Below the pieces are notes generated by a model. That model saw only the letters and a list, made by a program, of their open reading frames with translations, made no database searches and was not told the origin of the DNA. Position numbers and translations under genes: made by a program. Of a stretch of DNA of 7,928 nucleotides, positions 1-5,591 are shown in pieces (the first letter of the stretch is position 1; the number at the start of each line of letters is the position of its first letter). The stretch is taken from contig DATDRM010000162.1 in NCBI GenBank assembly GCA_035291705.1, positions 1 to 7,928 on the forward strand. The letters run 5' to 3'. The stretch comes from DATDRM01 sp035291705. Its GTDB lineage: Bacteria; Chloroflexota; Anaerolineae; Anaerolineales; UBA4823.

Positions 1-570
1 ATCCAGGATTTTCACATGCGCTTCTGGCTTCAACCCCATCTCGCTCAGATAGCGCAGCAGTTGGGGATCGGCGTCTCGCACGCGCTGGACGATGGCCTGT
101 TGTGGAGGCCGCAGCTGGCTGAGAGTTAAAGTAGCCGAGTCCGGTAGGTGCAAATCGCGTGTGGGGATGGGATCGCCGTGGGGGTCAAGGCGGGGGTTTC
201 CCAGGCTCTCGGCAATGCGCTCTTCAAACTCTTCGGAGATCACGTGTTCCAGGCGGTCGGCCTCTTCGTGCACCTCGTCCCAGCTGTAACCTAAAGTCTG
301 CTGCAGGAATACTTCCAGCAGGCGATGGTGGCGGATGATCTCCAGAGCCACCCTCTCCCCATCTGTGGTCAATTCGACGCCGCGATGCTTGCGATATTTG
401 AGCAAGGGCGGCTGCGTGCTGGCCAGCTTCTGGATCATGCTGGTGACCGAGGCCGGAGTGACCCCCATTCGCTCGGCGATCTGGTTAGTCGTGGCGCGCC
501 CGCTGGTCGCCGTCAGGTCGTAGATCGCCTTGAGGTAATCTTCCACAACGTGGGTCAGAGTCTCACGCAT
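1..570 (-). CDS. DtxR/MntR-family metal-dependent transcriptional regulator (C-terminus outside window)
   Basis: Metal-sensing repressor of the DtxR/IdeR/MntR family, which binds DNA when loaded with Mn(II) or Fe(II) and controls metal uptake. I translated 190 residues on the minus strand, open to the left edge. An N-terminal winged helix-turn-helix covers about residues 8-70 (EDYLKAIYDL, then TNQIAERMGVTPASVTSMIQKL). A dimerisation and metal-binding domain follows (HHRLLEVFL near 81-89, then HEEADRLEHVISEEFEERI near 101-119, then DPHGDPIPTR). The last ~25 residues begin an SH3/FeoA-like domain, so it is the long three-domain form; full members have about 220-230 residues and perhaps 30-40 are missing. 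By recollected alignment, D11 and D105 sit where DtxR has Met10 and Cys102, while H82, E86, H101, E108 and H109 match other ligands; this is nearer to MntR. The start is ATG at 570 without a clear Shine-Dalgarno; TTG at 585 is an alternative and a TAG at 636-634 bounds the frame. The family call is firm; metal specificity is inferred. Confidence 0.9.
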   Translation of the reverse strand, partial: MRETLTHVVEDYLKAIYDLTATSGRATTNQIAERMGVTPASVTSMIQKLASTQPPLLKYRKHRGVELTTDGERVALEIIRHHRLLEVFLQQTLGYSWDEVHEEADRLEHVISEEFEERIAESLGNPRLDPHGDPIPTRDLHLPDSATLTLSQLRPPQQAIVQRVRDADPQLLRYLSEMGLKPEAHVKILD

Positions 571-624
571 TACTTGTCGATCCAATTGGCTCGATTCCTG
601 GCCACAATCTCGCTTGCTGCGACC

Positions 625-641
625 AACCTGATTCTAACCTG
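625..641. promoter_or_regulatory. Candidate operator/promoter region of the metalloregulator
   Basis: The hexamer AACCTG occurs twice, at 625-630 and 636-641, an 11-bp period that places both on nearly the same helix face. It resembles the AACCTAA half of the DtxR/IdeR box, although as a direct and not an inverted repeat. Between them, the minus strand reads TAGAAT (636-631), a 5/6 match to a -10 box, but I see no good -35. Two 8-bp palindromes, CCAATTGG (582-589) and GCAATTGC (641-648), lie in the same leader. Autoregulation is common in this family, but the site is speculative. I see nothing else in 571-741 apart from the heptamer repeat. Confidence 0.18.
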
Positions 642-721
642 CAATTGCGTTTTCCGCTACCTGGTTGGAAGAGCAGCTCGCAGGTTCGCCACCAGATCGT
701 ATCCTTTAGAAGCCCCCGCAT

Positions 722-749
722 CACGTTTCACGTTTCACGCTTCACGCCT
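722..749. repeat. Four tandem imperfect heptamers (CACGTTT type)
   Basis: Plus-strand units are CACGTTT, CACGTTT, CACGCTT and CACGCCT, in phase and back to back. The last unit and the first base of the next-to-last boundary overlap the final codons and TGA stop (744-742) of the ydcV-like permease, so the array spans the 3' end of the gene and continues into the spacer. No hairpin with a U-tract follows, so I do not call it a terminator. It may be a simple-sequence spacer repeat of the kind found many times in some genomes; the function is unknown. Confidence 0.6.
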
Positions 750-1551
750 CCCGATCCTGCGTCAGCCGGTTTGCCAGCAGGATAGGGACAAACGTTATGA
801 CAATCACAATCAGCGCCACCACGTTCGTCACCGGACGGTCGCGCGGCCGGGTGAGCTGGCTGAAGATCCAGATCGGCAAGGTCATCTGCTGGCCGGCTGT
901 AAAAGTGGTGACGATCACCTCATCGAATGAGAGGGCGAAGGCCAGCATCCCGCCCGCCAGCAAGGCGGTCGCCAGGTGGGGCAGGACGACATAGCGGAAG
1001 GTTTGAAAGGTATTCGCCCCCAGGTCCATCGAGGCCTCGATTTGGGAAAGACCCATGCGCCGAAAACGGGCCAGCACATTATTGTAAACTACAACCACGC
1101 AGAAGGTGGCGTGGCCGACCACGATTGTCCAGAAAGTAAAGGACACCGACGCCAGGCTCATCGCCGAGCGCAGGGCGATGCCGGTGACGATCCCCGGCAG
1201 GGCCAGGGGCAGCACCAGCAGGAAGGAGATCGCTTCCCGGCCGAAGAACTTGCTGCGATAGACCGCCGCCGCGGCCAGGGTGCCGAGCAAGATCGCCATG
1301 GCCGTAGCCACCCCCGCCACGCGTAGCGACAGGAACAGCGCATTCCAAAAATCATTCCGGCCCCAGGCGACGCCAAACCAGTTCACCGTAAGCCCTGGTG
1401 GAGGAAAACTATAAGTCGTCTCATCGGTGGTAAAGGCATACAACAGGATGATCAGCACCGGCAGGTGTAAGAAAAGTAAAGCTGCGATGGCTGCCAACCT
1501 TAAGGTGAGGGGGCTGCGGCTTTCGTGAGATGGTTCAAGATTAGAGCGCAT
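742..1551 (-). CDS. ydcV: Polyamine ABC transporter inner-membrane permease, YdcV/PotC type
   Basis: Second membrane subunit of a spermidine/putrescine-type ABC importer; it forms the translocation pore with the YdcU-like permease and couples to the ATPase. The 269-residue length fits the family (E. coli YdcV is about 264). Hydrophobic segments are visible near residues 20-41, 70-97, 108-128, 140-160, 194-216 and 241-261, giving about six helices. The ATPase-coupling EAA loop is at 172-191 (EASMDLGAN...FRYVVLP). The stretch TIVVGHATFCVVVV (142-155) and the tail VTNVVALIV (241-249) match my recollection of YdcV closely. The start is ATG at 1551 with AGGAG at 1562-1558, six bases away, inside the end of the upstream permease gene; the 11-nt overlap implies translational coupling. 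It is the last gene of the predicted operon. Exact substrate (putrescine, spermidine or other) is inferred from family. Confidence 0.95.
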   Translation of the reverse strand: MRSNLEPSHESRSPLTLRLAAIAALLFLHLPVLIILLYAFTTDETTYSFPPPGLTVNWFGVAWGRNDFWNALFLSLRVAGVATAMAILLGTLAAAAVYRSKFFGREAISFLLVLPLALPGIVTGIALRSAMSLASVSFTFWTIVVGHATFCVVVVYNNVLARFRRMGLSQIEASMDLGANTFQTFRYVVLPHLATALLAGGMLAFALSFDEVIVTTFTAGQQMTLPIWIFSQLTRPRDRPVTNVVALIVIVITFVPILLANRLTQDREA

Positions 1552-2506
1552 CGAATGCTCCTAATTTCTTGGCGCCAATCAAATATAAGACCATGATCGC
1601 CATAGGGATGACGGTTATGGCAGCCGCCAGGGGGATGTTGCCGGAGGTGCCCTGGTGCGAGAGCACTGCCTGGCCGATGAAATAACTGGAATTGCCGAGC
1701 GCGGTCGGCACGATGAAATCCCCCATAGTAAGAGAGAAGGTGAAGATCGATCCGGCCACGATGCCTGGAAAGGCCAGCGGCAGGGTGATATTGCGGAACG
1801 TCTGGCCAGGACGGGCGCCCAGGTCACCCGAAGCCTCCAATAAGGATTTAGGCACCCGTTCCAGGGCAGCCTGGACGGGTAGGATCATATAAGGAAGCCA
1901 GACGTAAACAAATACCAGGAAGATGCCGATCTTCGACACGGAGAGCGAAGGCCCTCCAACGGCAGGCAGACTGAGCAGCCAGTTTAGCAACCAGTCGAGG
2001 CGCACCTGCGCCACGAACCAGCTCAGGATGCCTTCTTTAGCCAGGATCAATTTCCAGGCGTAGACCCTCACCAGGTAGCTTGACCATAATGGTAGTAAAA
2101 CAGCCAGGTAAAGGGAAGCCTTAACTCTGGCGGAAGCAAAGCGCGCCATGTAATACGCCAGCGGAAAAGCCAGCACCGCCGTGGCCACAGTGACCGAGGC
2201 AGCCATGGCGGTCGTGCGCATCACGATGTCCATATTTGCGCGCGTGAACAGGTCCTGGTAAGTTGCCAGCGTAAGCCGCCGTACGACCAGGCCCGTGAAA
2301 TCGTCCAGGGTGAAGAAGCTGTTGACAAGCAAGGCGGCGAGCGATCCCAGATAGACGACTCCCATCCAGAACAATGGCGGTCCCAACAGCAGGATCAAGA
2401 TTAGCCACGGGCGCAAGTAAAGATAAGTCGAAATCTGGCTTGCCAATGAGAGCTTGGGCTCTGGTTTTGGAGGTGCTGAGGGCGATATTGAATTGGAAGT
2501 ATTCAT
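1541..2506 (-). CDS. ydcU: Polyamine ABC transporter inner-membrane permease, YdcU/PotB type
   Basis: First membrane subunit of the importer, partner of the overlapping YdcV-like permease. It has 321 residues (E. coli YdcU about 313). A proline-rich cytoplasmic N-terminus (about 1-30) is followed by hydrophobic segments near 34-62, 97-120, 131-150, 192-212, 243-268 and 291-312. The EAA coupling loop is at 224-243 (EASGDLGARPGQTF...LP), followed by GSIFTFSLTMGDFIVP (252-267). The C-terminal KKLGAFDAL and the block LPYMILPVQAALER (204-217) match remembered YdcU, which makes orthology likely and not only PotB-superfamily membership. The ATG at 2506 lies 14 nt after the stop of the small four-cysteine gene. 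The Shine-Dalgarno is weak (GAAG about 12 nt upstream), so translation may depend on coupling to that gene. This is notable because in E. coli ydcU directly follows ydcT. Confidence 0.95.
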   Translation of the reverse strand: MNTSNSISPSAPPKPEPKLSLASQISTYLYLRPWLILILLLGPPLFWMGVVYLGSLAALLVNSFFTLDDFTGLVVRRLTLATYQDLFTRANMDIVMRTTAMAASVTVATAVLAFPLAYYMARFASARVKASLYLAVLLPLWSSYLVRVYAWKLILAKEGILSWFVAQVRLDWLLNWLLSLPAVGGPSLSVSKIGIFLVFVYVWLPYMILPVQAALERVPKSLLEASGDLGARPGQTFRNITLPLAFPGIVAGSIFTFSLTMGDFIVPTALGNSSYFIGQAVLSHQGTSGNIPLAAAITVIPMAIMVLYLIGAKKLGAFDAL

Positions 2507-2520
2507 CGGGTCGTAAATCT

Positions 2521-2814
2521 TCAGGATGCCCGGCGCTCCAGGCGCAAGTACGCCGCCCCGCGCGCGTCAATGTAGACGGCTTCAGGCGTTTCAACGATCC
2601 GGATCATGACGTTCTCACAAGCCGGGCAACGCAGCACCAGACCGGGCGAGTAAGTGAAGGCCACCAGCGTTGCGACCTCGCCCTGCCGGCCGCAATGCGC
2701 GCACTCGGTCGGGCTGGCGGTCATCTCTGCGGCGAAGATCTCTTCCAGCAGGCCGGCCGCGGCGTTTCCATCGAGGATAAGCATTTGATTTAAGTCCATC
2801 GGTTCCTTATCCAT
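2521..2814 (-). CDS. Small four-cysteine protein, DUF6510-like
   Basis: Protein of 97 residues with no signal peptide or membrane segment, so probably cytoplasmic. Two CxxC pairs, C38-A-H-C41 and C63-P-A-C66, are 22 residues apart, the pattern of a zinc ribbon or rubredoxin-like metal knuckle. An N-terminal LDGNAAAGLLEEIF (14-27) and a C-terminal IDARGAAYLRL (82-92) flank it. This matches my recollection of the DUF6510 family, which tends to sit beside the same two oxidoreductase types found here. No biochemical function is known to me; a structural zinc site, an assembly factor or an iron-based electron carrier are all possible. The ATG at 2814 has AGGAGG at 2829-2824, nine bases away. ATG at codon 6 (2799), preceded by AAGGA, is an alternative start. 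It is 18 nt after the flavoprotein gene and 14 nt before the permease gene. Confidence 0.82.
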   Translation of the reverse strand: MDKEPMDLNQMLILDGNAAAGLLEEIFAAEMTASPTECAHCGRQGEVATLVAFTYSPGLVLRCPACENVMIRIVETPEAVYIDARGAAYLRLERRAS

Positions 2815-2832
2815 CTAAAAATTCCTCCTATA

Positions 2833-3579
2833 TCATCCGCTTCCGCCAGTCGGGCCGAACCGCTCGGTGCGGATGCGCTCCGGCGGGACTCCGATCTGCA
2901 CCAATCCGTTGGCAACCGCCTCGACTAAAGGCGTTGGTCCGCAGACGAAAGTGAACGGCGCTGGCAGCAGTGGATGAGCCACCTCGCGCAGCATCTCGCT
3001 GTCGATCCGCCGCGCATAGCCAGCCCAGTTCGCGGGTTGGGTGCGGGTAAATGTGTGAAAGATTTTCAGCCCGTCAGTTAGCGCCTGCCATCGGGCTAAT
3101 TGGCCAGCGTAAATCACGTCCTCGGGGGTGCGGGAGCTGTAGAGCAGCCGTGTGGGCACCTGCGAGCCGGAAGTAGCCCGGTGGCGAAGCATCGCCATCA
3201 AAGGCACCACCCCGGAACCACCGGCGATTAGCAACAAAGGGCCGCCCAGCTTTGCCTCCCAGACAAAATAGCCGCCGATCGGGCCGCGCACCTCGATTTG
3301 GTCCCCCACCTGGATGACGTCGTGCAGGTAAGTCGAGACTTCTCCATCTTCAAGGCGTTCGATAGTCAGGTCGATTTCACCTCTACGCTCCGGTTCCGAG
3401 GCGATCGAATAACTGCGTTGGGCCTGGTAGCCGTCCGGGGCAGTCAGCCGCAGGTCGTAATGCTGGCCTGGGCGATGGGGGATCCAATCCGGCAGCCTGA
3501 GGGTCAAAGTTTTGACTTTCGGGGTCTCTTGCTGAATGGTTTTAACGGCTGCGATTTGCCAGGTTATCGGCTGCTTCAC
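2833..3579 (-). CDS. FAD-binding oxidoreductase, ferredoxin-NAD(P)H reductase-like
   Basis: Flavin reductase that moves electrons between NAD(P)H and a redox partner. The 248-residue protein has the two-domain ferredoxin-reductase fold: an FAD-binding barrel at about 5-105, with R55-S-Y-S58 (the FAD RxYS motif) and GEVSTYL (79-85), then a nucleotide-binding domain with GGSGVVPLM (120-128) and CGPTP (213-217). It ends 31 residues after CGPTP, with no C-terminal 2Fe-2S domain and no N-terminal ferredoxin or globin domain, so it needs a separate acceptor. The adjacent molybdopterin protein is the obvious candidate. The start is GTG at 3579 with GGAGG at 3590-3586, six bases upstream. The gene begins 33 nt after the molybdopterin gene and ends 18 nt before the four-cysteine gene. 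Direction of electron flow and NADH versus NADPH preference cannot be read here. Confidence 0.9.
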   Translation of the reverse strand: MKQPITWQIAAVKTIQQETPKVKTLTLRLPDWIPHRPGQHYDLRLTAPDGYQAQRSYSIASEPERRGEIDLTIERLEDGEVSTYLHDVIQVGDQIEVRGPIGGYFVWEAKLGGPLLLIAGGSGVVPLMAMLRHRATSGSQVPTRLLYSSRTPEDVIYAGQLARWQALTDGLKIFHTFTRTQPANWAGYARRIDSEMLREVAHPLLPAPFTFVCGPTPLVEAVANGLVQIGVPPERIRTERFGPTGGSG

Positions 3580-3585
3580 GTGTGG

Positions 3586-3590
3586 CCTCC
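3586..3590 (-). promoter_or_regulatory. Ribosome binding site fixing a GTG start
   Basis: The minus strand reads GGAGG six bases before the GTG at 3579-3577. No ATG is near the expected N-terminus, so this site supports GTG as the start of the flavoprotein. It lies in the 33-nt gap after the molybdopterin gene. Confidence 0.75.
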
Positions 3591-3612
3591 GGGAAATTTA
3601 GGGATATCGGTC

Positions 3613-4233
3613 TCAATCGCCCCAGTAACGCTGCTCTTTCCAGGGATCGCCGCGGTTGTTATAGCCAAGCGATTCCCAAAAGCCAGGCTTGTCTTTTTCC
3701 ATCAACCTCAAGCCACGCACCCATTTGGCGCTCTTCCAGAAGTATAGATGAGGCACCACCAGGCGCGCCGGTCCACCATGTTCTGGCGCAAGGGGCTGCC
3801 CAGCGTAGCGGTAAGCGACGAACGCCCGCCCATTAAGCACATCGGGTAGGGGCATGTTGGTGGTATAACCGCCATCGCAGAAGGCAGTCACGTACACCGC
3901 CCGGGGATCGAGGTCGATTTGTTCTAATAGTGTGTCGATACTCACGCCTTCCCAACGCGTGTCGAGCTTCGTCCACTTCGTCACGCAGTGGATGTCAACC
4001 AGGTAACTCTGGGCAGGCAGCTGCAGGAACTCTTGCCACGACCAGTGGATAGACTCACCTCCAGCTCCTTCGATAGTAAAGGTCCACTGGTATAGCGCTG
4101 TGCGTGGCGTTGGGCCAGCCGAGAGCACCGGAAAATCGTCAGTCAGGTACTGCCCAGGTGGGACTCGCTCAACCGCCTCCGGTTTTTGGCGGCGCTTGCC
4201 GGTAAATCCCCGCGAAACGAAGCGGTCCGACAT
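3613..4233 (-). CDS. Sulfite oxidase-like molybdopterin-dependent oxidoreductase (cytoplasmic)
   Basis: Molybdenum-cofactor enzyme of the sulfite oxidase fold (oxidoreductase molybdopterin-binding domain), 206 residues. The domain covers about 25-180. H82-C83-V-T-K-W contains the Cys expected to bind molybdenum, followed by DTRWEGV (91-97); CDGGYTTNMPL (119-129) and HGGPARLVVPHLYFWKSAKW (152-171) are typical pterin-contacting blocks. It lacks the C-terminal dimerisation domain and heme domain of animal sulfite oxidases. It also lacks a Tat signal, unlike MsrP/YedY, so it should act in the cytoplasm; it resembles the YuiH-like 'sulfite oxidase-like' group. The substrate (sulfite, sulfoxide, nitrate or other) cannot be read. 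I chose ATG 4233, which has an AGGAGG; the frame also extends to TTG 4311, but that 26-residue extension is unlike the family. It begins 102 nt after the ATPase gene and heads the redox cassette. Confidence 0.9.
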   Translation of the reverse strand: MSDRFVSRGFTGKRRQKPEAVERVPPGQYLTDDFPVLSAGPTPRTALYQWTFTIEGAGGESIHWSWQEFLQLPAQSYLVDIHCVTKWTKLDTRWEGVSIDTLLEQIDLDPRAVYVTAFCDGGYTTNMPLPDVLNGRAFVAYRYAGQPLAPEHGGPARLVVPHLYFWKSAKWVRGLRLMEKDKPGFWESLGYNNRGDPWKEQRYWGD

Positions 4234-4236
4234 TTT

Positions 4237-4242
4237 CCTCCT
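4237..4242 (-). promoter_or_regulatory. Shine-Dalgarno AGGAGG deciding the molybdopterin gene start
   Basis: The minus strand reads AAAAAGGAGG then AAA and ATG (4233). The spacer is only three bases, shorter than usual, but there is no other Met near the conserved region and the strong core argues against the longer TTG-initiated frame. The rest of the 4234-4335 gap holds a weak 5-bp stem (GGCCA 4290-4294 / TGGCC 4302-4306) with no U-tract, and no convincing promoter. Confidence 0.65.
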
Positions 4243-4335
4243 TTTTGATAGGACACGGGTTACAAAGATATCACTGATTTTCCCTTGATGGCCATTTCGC
4301 GTGGCCCACAAAGTGCGGGCGACTTTTGGTGGAGA

Positions 4336-5394
4336 TCATTTGACATCCAGCTGGCCACCTATACTCACCCGGCGGATATGGTCACGCTGCCAGAGCAGGC
4401 GCACTGGCCGCCCACGTGCCTTGAGCACATCCATCGATGTCGTGCGCAGGTTCTGTTCCACCACCACCAGGTCCTCACCGCCGTCGAGGTCGACCAGGTA
4501 ACGGGTGTACAAGCCCAGGTAAACAACTTCGCGCACGTGCCCATCGATCGCATACATATCTTCCGGCACACCGGCACCCGCTGCGGCCAGGTGGATTTTC
4601 TCCGGTCGGATCGAAAAAGTCTGTGGGTAGCCGGTGATCGCTTCAGCCAGCGCCCCGCTGACCAGGTTCGATACACCCACGAATCCGGCCACGAAGGGGG
4701 TCTCTGGGTGCTCGTAGATCTCAGCCGGCGAGCCGACTTGCTCGATTTTACCCTGGTTGAACACCGCCAGGCGGTCGCTCATCGTCAGAGCTTCTTCCTG
4801 GTCGTGGGTGACGTAGATGAAAGTGATGCCGACGCGCTGTTGGATGGATTTCAGTTCAATCTGCATTTGCTGGCGCAGCTTCAGGTCAAGCGCCCCTAGT
4901 GGTTCGTCCAGTAAAAGCACACGCGGGTGGTTGACCAGTGCCCTGGCGAGCGCCACGCGTTGGCGTTGTCCACCAGAAAGCTGCGAAGGCCGGCGCTGTC
5001 CCATCCCGGTCAACCTGACCAGCTCCAGCATCTCCCCGCTGCGCGCCTCCCGCTCCGCCTTGGGAAGTTTCTTGATCATCAGGCCATAGGCCACGTTCTC
5101 CATCACGGTCATGTGGGGGAAGAGAGCGTAATCTTGAAAGACGGTGTTAACATCGCGCTCATAGGGCGGCAGTCTGGAGACGTCCTGCCCGTGGAGCAGG
5201 ATGCTCCCCGCAGTAGGGCGGTCAAATCCGGCGATCAGGCGCAGGCAGGTGGTTTTCCCCGACCCCGAAGGGCCAAGCATGGTAAAAAACTCCCCGTCCA
5301 GGATGTCCAAGTTGACCTCGTCGACCGCCCTTACTTCTCCGAAATGGCGGCTGACGTTTGAGAATCGAACCGCAGGTTTGATGAGATCATTCAT
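4336..5394 (-). CDS. ydcT: Polyamine ABC transporter ATP-binding protein, YdcT/PotA type
   Basis: Cytoplasmic ATPase that powers the importer. The 352-residue protein has every canonical motif: Walker A GPSGSGKTT (41-49), Q-loop Q87 in FQDYALFPHM, signature LSGGQ (139-143), Walker B VLLLDE (159-164), D-loop GALD (167-170) and switch His197 in VTHDQEEA. A C-terminal TOBE-type region follows from about 235, with SIRPEKIHL (261-269), as in PotA/FbpC-type transporters. The block ERDVNTVFQDYALFPHM (79-95) matches the polyamine group. ATG 5394 is forced, since an in-frame TAG lies one codon upstream (5400-5398). No clear Shine-Dalgarno is present, which is odd for a well-conserved gene. The gene follows the binding-protein gene after 197 nt and precedes the redox cassette. 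Its permeases lie about 1.8 kb downstream beyond that cassette, unlike the contiguous ydcSTUV order. Confidence 0.96.
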   Translation of the reverse strand: MNDLIKPAVRFSNVSRHFGEVRAVDEVNLDILDGEFFTMLGPSGSGKTTCLRLIAGFDRPTAGSILLHGQDVSRLPPYERDVNTVFQDYALFPHMTVMENVAYGLMIKKLPKAEREARSGEMLELVRLTGMGQRRPSQLSGGQRQRVALARALVNHPRVLLLDEPLGALDLKLRQQMQIELKSIQQRVGITFIYVTHDQEEALTMSDRLAVFNQGKIEQVGSPAEIYEHPETPFVAGFVGVSNLVSGALAEAITGYPQTFSIRPEKIHLAAAGAGVPEDMYAIDGHVREVVYLGLYTRYLVDLDGGEDLVVVEQNLRTTSMDVLKARGRPVRLLWQRDHIRRVSIGGQLDVK

Positions 5395-5591
5395 GATCTA
5401 CGCGCTACCATGATTTGCAAGGTGAACTCCCGATCCAATGGCGATCATCCATTTTCTATTTATGTGGATTGTTTATAAGGAAACCAGGAATCCAAGATTT
5501 TTTACGATCAGCCTTGGAAGATTCAGGCGAACGCCGTTCCCCCACTTCCAATGACACTCCTGGTTTCCTGGCTTCCTCATAGAAATTCCTG
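5395..5591. other. Structured spacer between ydcS-like and ydcT-like genes
   Basis: This 197-nt gap is long for an intra-operon junction. It contains the inverted-repeat element described separately, plus an AT-rich stretch at about 5451-5478. Within that stretch the minus strand reads TATAAA (5478-5473), a possible -10 box, but no matching -35 at 16-18 bp. An internal promoter for ydcT or an RNA-stability structure that sets binding protein above ATPase levels are both possible. No intrinsic terminator with a U-tract is visible on the minus strand. Confidence 0.4.
5478..5569. repeat. Inverted-repeat element, 12-bp arms around 68 bp
   Basis: The arms AGGAAACCAGGA (5478-5489) and TCCTGGTTTCCT (5558-5569) are perfect reverse complements. 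Inside, TCCAAG (5491-5496) pairs with CTTGGA (5513-5518), and GGCGAACGCC (5527-5536) is a small palindrome, so a transcript could fold as a long stem with two internal hairpins. The right arm continues as an 8-bp periodic repeat (TCCTGGTT, TCCTGGCT, TCCTCATA). It resembles an intergenic repeat or MITE-like unit; there is no transposase and no clear target duplication. Confidence 0.6.

Noticed and set aside
325..930. 201-residue plus-strand open frame
   Set aside because: Antisense to the DtxR-family gene and the ydcV end; Arg/His-rich with no recognisable domain.
4234..4311. 26-residue N-terminal extension of the molybdopterin protein
   Set aside because: It would start at TTG without a Shine-Dalgarno, and the internal ATG has AGGAGG. 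The extension does not look like a Tat or Sec signal.
4285..4899. 204-codon plus-strand frame opposite the ATPase gene
   Set aside because: Fully antisense to a gene with all ABC motifs; no family resemblance.
5478..5569. Complete insertion sequence
   Set aside because: Terminal-repeat-like arms exist, but the 68-bp interior encodes nothing and no target duplication is clear.
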